Positions 1 through 7,081 of a stretch of DNA of 64,000 nucleotides are shown piece by piece. The translations under genes were made by a program, and so were the position numbers. The stretch lies in the NCBI RefSeq assembly GCF_900114485.1, contig NZ_FOTF01000018.1:1-64000 (forward strand). The letters run 5' to 3'. The notes beneath the pieces were generated by a model, which was not told the origin of the DNA, did no database searches, and was given only the letters and a program-made list of their open reading frames with translations. Every line of letters starts with the position of its first letter. Within the stretch, counting starts at the first letter, position 1. The stretch comes from Loktanella salsilacus. GTDB lineage: Bacteria; Pseudomonadota; Alphaproteobacteria; Rhodobacterales; Rhodobacteraceae.

Positions 1-270
1 GAGTCCGCGCTTGCGGCAGTATTCGGCCAAATCAGTTTCGTTCAGTGCTGCCGTTTCCAACACCGCCGCGAACTTGTCGCGCGAAGACCAACCCTCAGGG
101 CCAGCGTCAGCGTCAGGCAGAAGCTGCCCCTTGCTGCGCGCATCAGCCCGCCACTTGTGCAGTGTAGCCTCGGAAATCCCTTCATCCTGCGAAAGCTGCC
201 GAATGGCCAAGTTATTCGGCGGCAGCATCCGCTTCAGAACAGCCGATTTTCGTTCTGGTGAGTATCCCAC
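1..270 (-). CDS. IS3-family transposase OrfA (partial, cut by window edge)
   Basis: This is the N-terminal part of the small helix-turn-helix protein that IS3-family elements make to bind their ends; the rest lies left of the window. The frame opens with GTG at 268-270, three codons after an in-frame stop. It encodes about 90 residues with the typical layout: an Arg/Lys-rich start, LKRMLPPNN, a helix-turn-helix ending SEATLHKWR, then WSSRDKFAAVLETAALNE and AEYCRKRGL. That block is characteristic of OrfA proteins of one IS3 subgroup. The orientation is opposite to the tns genes, so the IS left end must lie between about 300 and 345. I could not fix the terminal repeat because the other end is outside the window. 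Confidence 0.8.
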   Translation of the reverse strand, partial: MGYSPERKSAVLKRMLPPNNLAIRQLSQDEGISEATLHKWRADARSKGQLLPDADAGPEGWSSRDKFAAVLETAALNETDLAEYCRKRGL

Positions 271-340
271 GTCATTGTCCTATCCCGCCCACCTGAAAAT
301 TAGAGAAAAGTAGAGCAGCGGACAACAACCCTGACAGAGG
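1..340 (-). mobile_element. IS3-family insertion sequence, left end only
   Basis: The orfA start at 270 and the loss of the expected tnsA N-terminus show that an IS3-type element abuts or interrupts the Tn7-like operon here. The boundary is approximate: tnsA-like sequence is recognisable from about 349, so the IS terminal repeat should lie at 300-345. The rest of the element is outside the window. Confidence 0.6.
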
Positions 341-906
341 GGGATTACGGCCGTGTCGTCGTCGTCGAAAGCCATCTTGAAATGCTGTGGGCGGTCTACT
401 TGCTGTCCATGCCATGCGTGGCCACCATTGTTGAGCAGGTTGCCTTCGACTGGGTCGATGCCACTGACAAAATCCGCACGAAATACTTCGACTTCGTGGT
501 GATCCGCCACAATGGCCAGCGTCTTGCCTGTGAGGTCAAGCCGTCCGTGCGCCTGGTAAGTGGCCAAGTTGAAGCTGAGCTGGCTCAAATCGCCGCTCAG
601 ATGACGCCAGACTTTGCGGACGGCGTCCGTCTTCTGACGGAGAAAGGCCTCGATCCGATCAGCACCTACAATGCTGAGATGTTCATGGGCATGCGTGAAG
701 ACGATCCGGACGTGGACGTGGTCGCGCTGCTGGTTATCCGCGAATTGCGGGGCGCTGCTTCCATGGCCGAACTGACCGAAGTGATTGGATACGGCGCGCG
801 CGGTTTCCGTGCACTGGTCCGTCTGATCATGAACCAGATTCTGCGGATCGAGCGCCATGAGCGCATTAAACCGGAGACGATGGTTTCTGTGCGGGGGAAC
901 AGCTGA
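304..906 (+). CDS. tnsA: TnsA-like transposon endonuclease, 5' end lost
   Basis: TnsA cuts the 5' ends of Tn7-like elements, working with TnsB to give cut-and-paste transposition. The frame is open from 304, after a stop at 301-303, but contains no good start until ATG 382, which is already inside the nuclease fold. The PD-(D/E)XK elements are visible: ESHLE at 367-381, the Asp of YFDFVV at 490-492 and CEVK at 529-540 (Glu and Lys). A winged-helix-like tail follows. The family normally has a longer N-terminal part, so I infer that the neighbouring IS3 element removed it. Whether any product is made is uncertain. The stop overlaps the start of tnsB (TGATG), as in a coupled operon. Confidence 0.7.
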   Translation, partial: RKVEQRTTTLTEGDYGRVVVVESHLEMLWAVYLLSMPCVATIVEQVAFDWVDATDKIRTKYFDFVVIRHNGQRLACEVKPSVRLVSGQVEAELAQIAAQMTPDFADGVRLLTEKGLDPISTYNAEMFMGMREDDPDVDVVALLVIRELRGAASMAELTEVIGYGARGFRALVRLIMNQILRIERHERIKPETMVSVRGNS

Positions 907-3041
907 TGCCCTTGGATTTCAAAACAACAACGCGCCCGACGTTCTTCTTTGATACCGTGGACCGTGTGACGATCGACGGCATCGCCTATATCCCGGACTA
1001 CCGCAATTCTGAAGGCTATCTCTTCCGCCGGGAGGACAGCACTGGGGTGTCAGAGAGCTTCAGTTTTGAGCGACTGAGCAATCTTCACCAAGCAAAACGT
1101 CTTTCGGTCGAAGCTTCGTATTATGATCCGCAAAAAGCGGTCAGGAGGATGTCAGTCGCGGCAAATTCCGTTGGTCTGCTGTCCGGGCCGCATGAAGAAC
1201 GCGTGCGCATGCGCAATGCCTTGGTTGCATCATTTCTGGAAATGGAAAAGGCGAAAGAAGTCATCCGGACAGATGCGTCAATCGAAGCAAATCGTTCGCA
1301 GATTTGCGCTCGTGCCGCGTCTTATTTTTCAGCGCATGCCGTTCTTCCGAACGACAAGGTGGTTGTGCAGCCGAGGAAATTTTCAGCGAGATCGCTCCGC
1401 CGCTGGCTTAAGCAATTCGAGGCGTTCGGTATGTCCGGCAACGTGGACAAGTATGCGGATTGCGGAAACCGGAATGGAATTGTGGATCATGAAGCGCGTG
1501 CTCTGCTGGCAAAAGGGGTGCGCGGGTTTCTGTCTCTTGATCGACCAACCATTCAGACGATTGCAAACCGCACCCGTGCTTCGTTTTCCGTCACGAATGA
1601 AGCGCGCGTCAGTGATGGTTTGCTGCCACTTCCTGTGCCGTCGCGCGGTGCCGTCAGTGCCGCGATTAAGCGTTTAGATCCGTTTTCCGTGGCAGTTGGA
1701 AGGTATGGCAGGGAGGCAGCCGTGCGCCAGATGCGTCAAACCGGGCAGGGCATCTGTCACCTTGATCGCCCCATGCAGCGGGTCGAGATGGACGAGAACC
1801 GCATCGACCTGATGTCGATTTTCAGGGAGGAAGGGCTTGTCGATTTTCTTTCCGAAGACGAGCGTCAACGCTTGGGGCTGAATGGCAAAAAGGGCCGGTG
1901 GTGGTGGACTGTCGCCATCTGCGCCACCACGCGATGTATCGTAGGAATGCGCCTGTCGCGGACGCCCACGCGGCATAGCGCATTAGAAACGCTCCAGATG
2001 ATGATGGTCGACAAAGGGGAATGGAGTGACGCCGTACAGGCCCGATCCCCTTGGAACATGTGTGGGTTGCCAGAACTTCTGGTGACTGACTGCGGCTCTG
2101 CATTCAAGTCCACCGAATTCAGAACGGCTTGCGAGGACTTGGGCATTCGTACAGAACGGGCCATTGCCGGCTTCCCGCAGCTGCGTGGCCGCATCGAGCG
2201 GTTTTTCCGCACCATGAGTGCCAATCTGCTTCCGCTGCTGTCTGGCCGGACTTTTTCGACGATTATCCAGCGCGGCGAATACGACTCGGAGGCGCGCGCT
2301 GCTCTGACCGCAGATGAACTCACCTTCGCCCTCATCCGCTGGGTTGTCGATATCTACCACAACACTCCACACGAAGGTCTGGACGGCGCAACGCCTTTTG
2401 AGACGTGGCAGAAGGCGTCTGACACCTACGGCGTCAGGCCACCACCGTCGATTGATCAGATGGGTCCGGTATTCGCCAAGCCGATGAAGCGGGTGCTAAG
2501 CGGCGAAGGTATTACAGTGATGGGCGTGCGATACCACAGCGACGATCTGGCTCGTTACGGCGTGCACAACGATGAGAAGCTATTGGATGTTCGTTGGTAC
2601 CCCGGGGACATCGGTGCGATCTGGGTCAAACTTGAAACCTGGGTCAAAGTCGCTGCCGTTTTCGATGGTTTCGACGGCGTAGTGGCAGGTGACTGGATCA
2701 CGGCAGCCCGTCGATTGCGGATGACACTGCGGGGCGGCCAAGCCGTATCACAGGACATCGCGTATAGAGCCATCCGCGAGATCGATGCTCTAAACAATGC
2801 AGCCAAGACACGTGCAAACATCCTGGCCGAGGATTTGTCAGAAGAGACCTTGGCTCACCTCGAAGACAGCCTGTTTCTGGGCTTTGTTGTCGGGCGTGAG
2901 CCGGTTCAGCCGGCTCGTGACAGGGCTGCCGATGGCATCGGTGACATTGTCATGCCGGCCGTTGAGGACGCCGAACCTCCTGCTGCTGAAGCTGTGATTC
3001 CACGCCGTCGTGGCACTGGCACCATGAAGATTGAGGAGTAA
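906..3041 (+). CDS. tnsB: TnsB/TniA-like DDE transposase
   Basis: This 711-residue protein is the strand-transfer transposase of the Tn7-like element, with a retroviral-integrase fold. The catalytic triad can be placed at Asp296 (VEMDEN), Asp395 (LVTDCGSAF) and Glu431 (GRIERFF); the 35-residue gap between the last two is typical of DDE enzymes. The N-terminal 270 residues should hold the DNA-binding domains that recognise the end repeats. The C-terminal part after residue 500 resembles the Mu-transposase C-terminal beta-barrel and ends in an acidic/basic tail that could contact TnsC. It starts at the ATG overlapping the tnsA stop, and tnsC follows after three bases. The protein looks complete. 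Confidence 0.88.
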   Translation: MPLDFKTTTRPTFFFDTVDRVTIDGIAYIPDYRNSEGYLFRREDSTGVSESFSFERLSNLHQAKRLSVEASYYDPQKAVRRMSVAANSVGLLSGPHEERVRMRNALVASFLEMEKAKEVIRTDASIEANRSQICARAASYFSAHAVLPNDKVVVQPRKFSARSLRRWLKQFEAFGMSGNVDKYADCGNRNGIVDHEARALLAKGVRGFLSLDRPTIQTIANRTRASFSVTNEARVSDGLLPLPVPSRGAVSAAIKRLDPFSVAVGRYGREAAVRQMRQTGQGICHLDRPMQRVEMDENRIDLMSIFREEGLVDFLSEDERQRLGLNGKKGRWWWTVAICATTRCIVGMRLSRTPTRHSALETLQMMMVDKGEWSDAVQARSPWNMCGLPELLVTDCGSAFKSTEFRTACEDLGIRTERAIAGFPQLRGRIERFFRTMSANLLPLLSGRTFSTIIQRGEYDSEARAALTADELTFALIRWVVDIYHNTPHEGLDGATPFETWQKASDTYGVRPPPSIDQMGPVFAKPMKRVLSGEGITVMGVRYHSDDLARYGVHNDEKLLDVRWYPGDIGAIWVKLETWVKVAAVFDGFDGVVAGDWITAARRLRMTLRGGQAVSQDIAYRAIREIDALNNAAKTRANILAEDLSEETLAHLEDSLFLGFVVGREPVQPARDRAADGIGDIVMPAVEDAEPPAAEAVIPRRRGTGTMKIEE

Positions 3042-3044
3042 GAC

Positions 3045-4013
3045 ATGACCGCATCAACAAAAACGAAAGCGGAGATTGGCAGCATCGTGACGAAGCTCCA
3101 GGGACTGCACATTTCCTCCGATCGGGATGAGCTTCTGCGGGACGCGATTGACGCGCTCTTGCAGTCCGACGAGCAAAGCAATCTGTTGCCGGCACCCCGT
3201 TTATTCAGTCGGGGCCTCGAAATTCATGGTCTTGCAGTTTCGGATGCCTCAGGTGGCGGCAAAACGCACACAATCCATAATTGTCTGTCGAAACACCCTG
3301 CCTTGGTGGCATCGGGCGGCGATCCGGCCCGATTCCTGCATGTGACAGTGCCCAGCCCAGCCACGCTGAAGAGTCTTGGCTGCGAGATTCTGCGTGTCAG
3401 CGGTTATCCTGAAATTTCGGAACGTCGTGAGCGTTGGAGTATCTGGAATGTCGTTCGGAACAGATTGGCTCTTCTGGGTATCTGCGTGCTGTGGGTCGAT
3501 GAGGCCCATGACATGATGGGCAATAAAAAAGAGGTAAAGGACCTGCTGAAGACCCTGAAGCGTCTGATGCAGGGCGATCAGGGTGTCATCGTCGTCCTGT
3601 CAGGGACAGATCTGTTGCTTGACCTGATCTATCTTGATGAGGAGGTGGAACGTCGGTTCACCAAGATCCAGATGCCGCCAATCACAGATGCGACGGAAGG
3701 CGAAGCACTTTCCGAAGTCATCTCCGGGTTTTGCAAAATTGCCGGATTGAAGCCACCTGTAGAGCCGGGGCTCGTTCCGCGCTTGATCCACGCCTGCCGC
3801 GGCAGATTTGGGATCTGCATCGAGAAAACGATTACCGCAATTGAATATGCCCTTCTCGACGGCGCAGCCGAACTCAGTTTAACGAACTATGCTCATGCTT
3901 GGTCTGCGACAGAGTCGCGCCCGCCAGAACAGAATGTGTTCGTAAGTCCGCAATGGGCGTCAATTGATCTCGATGTAAGAAATCATCGCGGGACCAAAGG
4001 ACGTTCGCGATGA
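3045..4013 (+). CDS. tnsC: TnsC/TniB-like AAA+ transposition regulator
   Basis: This 322-residue ATPase would carry the signal between the target selector (TniQ) and the transposase by forming filaments on target DNA. The Walker A motif is DASGGGKTHT, with Lys73; Walker B is CVLWVDEAHD, with Asp152 and Glu153. A sensor-like VVLSGTD follows. The length matches the short TniB/TnsC class rather than the larger 555-residue Tn7 TnsC. It sits between tnsB (3-base gap) and tniQ (ATGA overlap), so the three are probably translated together. No damage is visible. Confidence 0.88.
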   Translation: MTASTKTKAEIGSIVTKLQGLHISSDRDELLRDAIDALLQSDEQSNLLPAPRLFSRGLEIHGLAVSDASGGGKTHTIHNCLSKHPALVASGGDPARFLHVTVPSPATLKSLGCEILRVSGYPEISERRERWSIWNVVRNRLALLGICVLWVDEAHDMMGNKKEVKDLLKTLKRLMQGDQGVIVVLSGTDLLLDLIYLDEEVERRFTKIQMPPITDATEGEALSEVISGFCKIAGLKPPVEPGLVPRLIHACRGRFGICIEKTITAIEYALLDGAAELSLTNYAHAWSATESRPPEQNVFVSPQWASIDLDVRNHRGTKGRSR

Positions 4014-5854
4014 AAATCTTGAATCCTTCATTGCCCTACGACAATGCGGAAACCACCTTGTCCTGGGTGGCGCGGTTGGCCGCGTTCCATACGGGGGGTG
4101 ATCTCATGTCGTTTCTGCACGACATTGGCATCCCTTATGGTGACATGCTTGCCAATCGAAAGCATGCCATTGCGCGCCTGTGCGATCTTACAGGCGAAGA
4201 CCATAACTTGGTCTCATCAAATGCAATCAGTCAGGTCTCCCAGCGCAGATATACCTTCGGAGGGCACACGTTCGCCTCTGAGTTTTTGCACGGCACGAAC
4301 ATGATGTTTTGCCCCGCCTGCCTCGTTGTAGACGACGAAGGGGGCCCGAACCCTGCTATCCAGCGCCGGGGCCTCACGATTTGGACGATCCGGGCTGTCA
4401 GGACTTGCCCAAAGCATGACCTTCCGCTGATCAATCGGAGAGAAGCCGTATGGTCAGATTGCCTGCGCGAAATGGCAATTCGTGTGCCTGAGAGGGGCCC
4501 CGCCCTGGCGCGTCTGGCAGCAGGCCTAACCCCACGCAAGCCGTCGCCGCTTCAGAACTACTGCCTCGACAGGTTAAGGGGAATGGCGGGTCCGGCATGG
4601 ATGGATGGGCAAGGCATTGAAAGTGCATTTCGCGCGACCAGCTTGCTCGGTGTCGTCCTTGCTTTCGGACCAAGACGCAAACTGAACCAGCTGACCGAGG
4701 ATGAATGGGACACCGCCGGGCGCACTGGCTTCCAGTATTCCTCTCGCGATGAAAATGGGATTCGTGAAGCCCTCTCAATTTTGCAAGCGAGACTATCGGT
4801 CGGCAAACAGATTTCCAGAAGCAGATCAGGCCTCCCGATGATTTTCGGGCAACTTTATCTTTGGTTGTCGGCACCCAAAAACGGGAAGGAAACGGGCCCA
4901 ATTCGCGAGCTGGTGCGCGAACACATCCTGGACACGATGGAAGTACATCCCGACAGAGTCTTGCTGGGCGAGAAGGTGGGCGTTCGCCGCCGCCACAGTG
5001 TGCATTCCCTTGCAACTACGACAGCCACTCATCCGACGACAATCCGCAATTTTCTGGTCACATCAGGACTGATCCCCAAACATGCTCAGAAGGCCATCGA
5101 TGCAACTTTTGATGCGTCTGATGGGGAGCGCCTGGTTGCGATGATGAAGGCATCGGTCGCTCAGATTCATCTTCCCAAGGTGCTGAACACGACCCGGGGG
5201 CAGGTCGTCCAGCTTATCGAGGGTGGCATCCTAAAAAAGATTTCCAGTGAAAAAGACGGGCAGGGTCGTCAACAGACTGCCGTGCCGCTCGATGAGGTTC
5301 AACGGTTCGTGACCGCTCTCACCCATGACGCTCAAAAGGTAGAAACGGCGCCGGAGGGGACGTTCGGCATCCCGGAAACAGCACAGATTGCGCATGTGCC
5401 GACCACAACGATCGTGCAGCTTCTCCTGGATGGCGACCTGACCCTTGTTTATCAGCTGGCACATGTACCGGGCTATGGAGGAATCCGTTTGTATCCTGAT
5501 GAGGTCAAGGCCCTTGCCAAGCCCCGTGATCCAAGAGGTGTCATCCGTTTGAAGCGTGTCCCGGACCGGCTGAAAATGTCACACGCGACCGTCAAGGCGC
5601 TCATTGCTGAAAAGGAAGGCGGGCCAATTCTTCCGACAATCAGTCTCGAAGGTCTCCCCGTTGTTCTGGTGGAGGTTCAGATGCTCGACGCTTTTGCCCG
5701 TAACTACGTGGGATTCACATCGCTAAGTCGGAAGCTGAGTCTCAATTCCTACCAGCTGAAAAGGAAGCTGGAAGCCGCTGGGGTTCAGCCCATTGATGAA
5801 CCTGCCCGGTTGCGGGAGCGGATCTATCGCAGAGAAGACGTAAAGAACCTCTGA
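4010..5854 (+). CDS. tniQ: TniQ/TnsD-like target selection protein
   Basis: TniQ-family proteins choose the insertion site. The N-terminal 150 residues show the family signature: LPYDNAETTLSWVARLA, then a zinc finger with Cys101 and Cys104 (FCPAC) and Cys133 and His136 (TCPKH). At 614 residues it is much longer than the compact TniQ of CRISPR-associated elements and is closer to TnsD. Its C-terminal two thirds contain repeated helix-turn-helix-like stretches (for example around residues 470-490 and 525-545), which could read a fixed attachment site. The start overlaps tnsC by ATGA. A strong terminator follows 18 bases after the stop. The site recognised is unknown. Confidence 0.85.
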   Translation: MKILNPSLPYDNAETTLSWVARLAAFHTGGDLMSFLHDIGIPYGDMLANRKHAIARLCDLTGEDHNLVSSNAISQVSQRRYTFGGHTFASEFLHGTNMMFCPACLVVDDEGGPNPAIQRRGLTIWTIRAVRTCPKHDLPLINRREAVWSDCLREMAIRVPERGPALARLAAGLTPRKPSPLQNYCLDRLRGMAGPAWMDGQGIESAFRATSLLGVVLAFGPRRKLNQLTEDEWDTAGRTGFQYSSRDENGIREALSILQARLSVGKQISRSRSGLPMIFGQLYLWLSAPKNGKETGPIRELVREHILDTMEVHPDRVLLGEKVGVRRRHSVHSLATTTATHPTTIRNFLVTSGLIPKHAQKAIDATFDASDGERLVAMMKASVAQIHLPKVLNTTRGQVVQLIEGGILKKISSEKDGQGRQQTAVPLDEVQRFVTALTHDAQKVETAPEGTFGIPETAQIAHVPTTTIVQLLLDGDLTLVYQLAHVPGYGGIRLYPDEVKALAKPRDPRGVIRLKRVPDRLKMSHATVKALIAEKEGGPILPTISLEGLPVVLVEVQMLDAFARNYVGFTSLSRKLSLNSYQLKRKLEAAGVQPIDEPARLRERIYRREDVKNL

Positions 5855-5871
5855 CCTCCGAAATATTATCG

Positions 5872-5902
5872 AAAAAGGCTGCTTTTAAGCAGCCTTTTTT
5901 TT
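5872..5902 (+). terminator. Intrinsic terminator after tniQ
   Basis: A hairpin with arms GGCTGCTT and AAGCAGCC is flanked by five A and eight T residues. It would end the tnsBC-tniQ transcript, and the A-tract makes it active in both directions. Confidence 0.9.
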
Positions 5903-5922
5903 ATCGCGTGAGGTTTTTCTGA

Positions 5923-6032
5923 TGGACAAACTTTGGCTATCAAAATGGACAAACCGATGAATAATTATCGGAAAAACCCTCTGTTATTGGGTTTTTTTAG
6001 CGGCCGATGGACAAACTTTGAACGCCGCCACA
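5923..6032. repeat. Transposon right end with TnsB-type binding repeats
   Basis: TGGACAAACTTTG occurs at 5923-5935 and again at 6008-6020, with a shorter copy TGGACAAAC at 5946-5954, all in the same orientation. The outermost copy is followed by AACGCCGCCACA, so read inwards the end begins TGTGGCGGCGTTC. Multiple directly repeated sites of about 20 bases ending in TGT...ACA are the hallmark of Tn7-like ends. The first bases outside are CTGTT (6033-6037), the expected place for a five-base target duplication. The other end is not in the window, so the duplication cannot be checked here. Confidence 0.65.
5972..5998 (+). terminator. Second intrinsic terminator inside the transposon end
   Basis: The arms AAAAACCC and GGGTTTTTTT surround a nine-base loop. 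It lies between the end repeats and, with the first terminator, would keep transposon and chromosomal transcription apart. Confidence 0.7.
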
Positions 6033-6090
6033 CTGTTGATCGTCTGATGTGCTTTACGTGAAGCACTGACGCGGCTCCGAACGCGATATG

Positions 6091-6125
6091 AAAAAGGGGG
6101 CGACGCTGCGGCGTGGCCCTTTTTT
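6091..6125 (+). terminator. Bidirectional intrinsic terminator in chromosomal flank
   Basis: A long imperfect hairpin runs from AAAAAGGG to CCCTTTTTT with a GC-rich stem. It lies 59 bases beyond the presumed transposon end. It probably ended a gene that was originally to the left, now separated by the transposon; that gene cannot be identified from the remaining bases. Confidence 0.7.
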
Positions 6126-6307
6126 GCATTCTATATGGCAATTTTCGGAAGAATGATGGAGCGCCGCTGATGGCGCGACTGGGCGCGGTGCGGGTGATTG
6201 ACGCCTAGCGTGCGCAGATCAGAAAGCCGTCATTTTTTTGTTTAGTTGTTGTTAATACGGGAAAATATCACAGGATATATCCCCCGTCCGCGCTATAAAC
6301 TCTTTTA

Positions 6308-6346
6308 GTCAACTATTCTCGTTGACGTATCTGACTGTTTCAGTCA
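6308..6346. promoter_or_regulatory. Candidate iron-responsive operators upstream of hemP
   Basis: Two inverted repeats lie 67-105 bases before the hemP start. One is GTCAAC-N7-GTTGAC (6308-6326). The other is CTGACTG-TTT-CAGTCAG, whose core TGA-N9-TCA spans 6332-6346. TGA-N9-TCA is the known core of the alphaproteobacterial RirA iron-responsive operator, and Rhodobacterales carry a related iron box. Given the iron-uptake genes downstream, I infer repression in iron-replete cells. Which regulator binds cannot be told from the sequence. Confidence 0.6.
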
Positions 6347-6412
6347 GAAAAGGCGTATCATCCTAGCCACCCTTACGGCAGCCCGGAACACACAATGCCA
6401 AAAGGTGACGCT

Positions 6413-6559
6413 ATGTCCGCTTCTACCCATACGCAGGATGCGCCAACGCATAACGCCAAAGACCTAATGGCGGGCGGCGATCAGGCGTGGATTTTGCTTT
6501 CGGGGCAGGCGTATCTGCTGCGCGTGACCCGCGCTGGCAAACTGATCCTGACGAAATGA
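6413..6559 (+). CDS. hemP: Hemin uptake protein HemP
   Basis: A 48-residue protein of the HemP family, small iron-regulated proteins linked to haem uptake. The family core is plain: AKDLMAGGDQAWI, then GQAYLLRVTRAGKLILTK at the C-terminus. It starts at ATG 6413, preceded by an AGGTG ribosome site. The stop overlaps the next start (ATGA). Its place directly behind two iron-box-like palindromes fits an iron-limitation response. Its exact molecular role is unsettled: haem transport helper, or activator of haem receptor expression in some relatives. Confidence 0.88.
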   Translation: MSASTHTQDAPTHNAKDLMAGGDQAWILLSGQAYLLRVTRAGKLILTK

Positions 6560-7068
6560 GCGTGCGTCCGCATTTTCCCGGTGTGGATGTGCCGCAGCAG
6601 ACACCGCGTGGCGGTGCCCCAGTTGGCACTTTGCAGGAACTGGGGCCGATTGAGCTTGGGGCCGTTGTCTACCTGCGGGCGTGGTGCACGGGCGGCGCGG
6701 ATCGCGGCATGATTGCGCGGGACTTTGCCCTTGTCATGGGCGATGCCGCTGGGCCGATGGTGGCCGATTTTGATGCCCTGATGACGGCGGTTCTGACCAA
6801 TGCCCGGCGGCCTATTATGCGGCACGGGCTGGGATGCAGTTGTTTCTGCGGGGATGAAAGCGCCTTTGCCAATCTGGTGGCTGCTGCCGCTGGGCGGGAC
6901 CATGAAGAGGCGCTTTTGTTCGCCAGCACCTTGATCAAGGGCCATGCGGCATGGGGTGCGGTGGAACTGGCTTTGCGCCTTGGGCAGGTTTTCCTGCGGC
7001 TTGCGCGGATGCCAAATACCGCACCGGTCCCGACACATAGCCAACATAACTTACGCTACAAAAACTAA
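6556..7068 (+). CDS. Conserved hypothetical protein coupled to hemP
   Basis: I do not recognise a named family for this 170-residue soluble protein. I chose ATG 6556, which overlaps the hemP stop by four bases, over an upstream in-frame start that would run through hemP. There is no signal peptide or membrane segment. Features are a Pro/Gly-rich N-terminus, a central Asp-rich segment and a Cys cluster, GLGCSCFCGDE, at about residue 95, followed by Ala-rich helices. The closely spaced cysteines could bind metal or a cluster, but that is a guess. It is translationally coupled to hemP and lies 13 bases before the imelysin gene, so it is probably co-induced by low iron. Confidence 0.75.
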   Translation: MSVRPHFPGVDVPQQTPRGGAPVGTLQELGPIELGAVVYLRAWCTGGADRGMIARDFALVMGDAAGPMVADFDALMTAVLTNARRPIMRHGLGCSCFCGDESAFANLVAAAAGRDHEEALLFASTLIKGHAAWGAVELALRLGQVFLRLARMPNTAPVPTHSQHNLRYKN

Positions 7069-7081
7069 GGAACACGATCCG

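Larger units (their letters stand above)
331..6032 (+). mobile_element. Tn7-like transposon (tnsA'-tnsB-tnsC-tniQ and right end)
   Basis: Four tightly packed genes encode the TnsA endonuclease, TnsB DDE transposase, TnsC AAA+ regulator and TniQ target selector. They are followed by repeated TGGACAAAC motifs and the bases CCGCCACA, read outwards as TGTGGCGG. Tn7 itself ends in TGTGGGCGG, so the end assignment rests on known Tn7-family ends plus the repeats. The left end and any cargo lie outside the window. The front of tnsA is damaged by an IS, so self-mobility is doubtful. The TnsA+TnsB pairing argues for the Tn7 branch rather than the tnsA-less Tn5053 branch. Confidence 0.7.
5855..6412. other. 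Gene-free interval: transposon end, flank and iron-operon promoter
   Basis: The 558 bases between tniQ and hemP hold two terminators inside the transposon, three end repeats and the transposon end at about 6032. Beyond that lie a terminator belonging to chromosomal sequence (6091-6125) and the hemP promoter region with two palindromes. No protein or RNA gene was recognised between 6033 and 6300. Confidence 0.7.

Noticed and set aside
280-858. 192-residue minus-strand frame opposite tnsA
   Set aside because: It covers the TnsA nuclease motifs on the other strand and shows no recognisable domain.
5923-6020. Repeats after tniQ as a CRISPR array
   Set aside because: The three copies are short, unevenly spaced (23 and 62 bases) and followed by a transposon end; no cas gene is present. 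TnsB sites explain them better.
6033-6300. glmS-type attTn7 or a tRNA as the transposon target
   Set aside because: Both strands were read; no GlmS C-terminus, cloverleaf or other known attachment gene is visible, only a terminator and promoter region.
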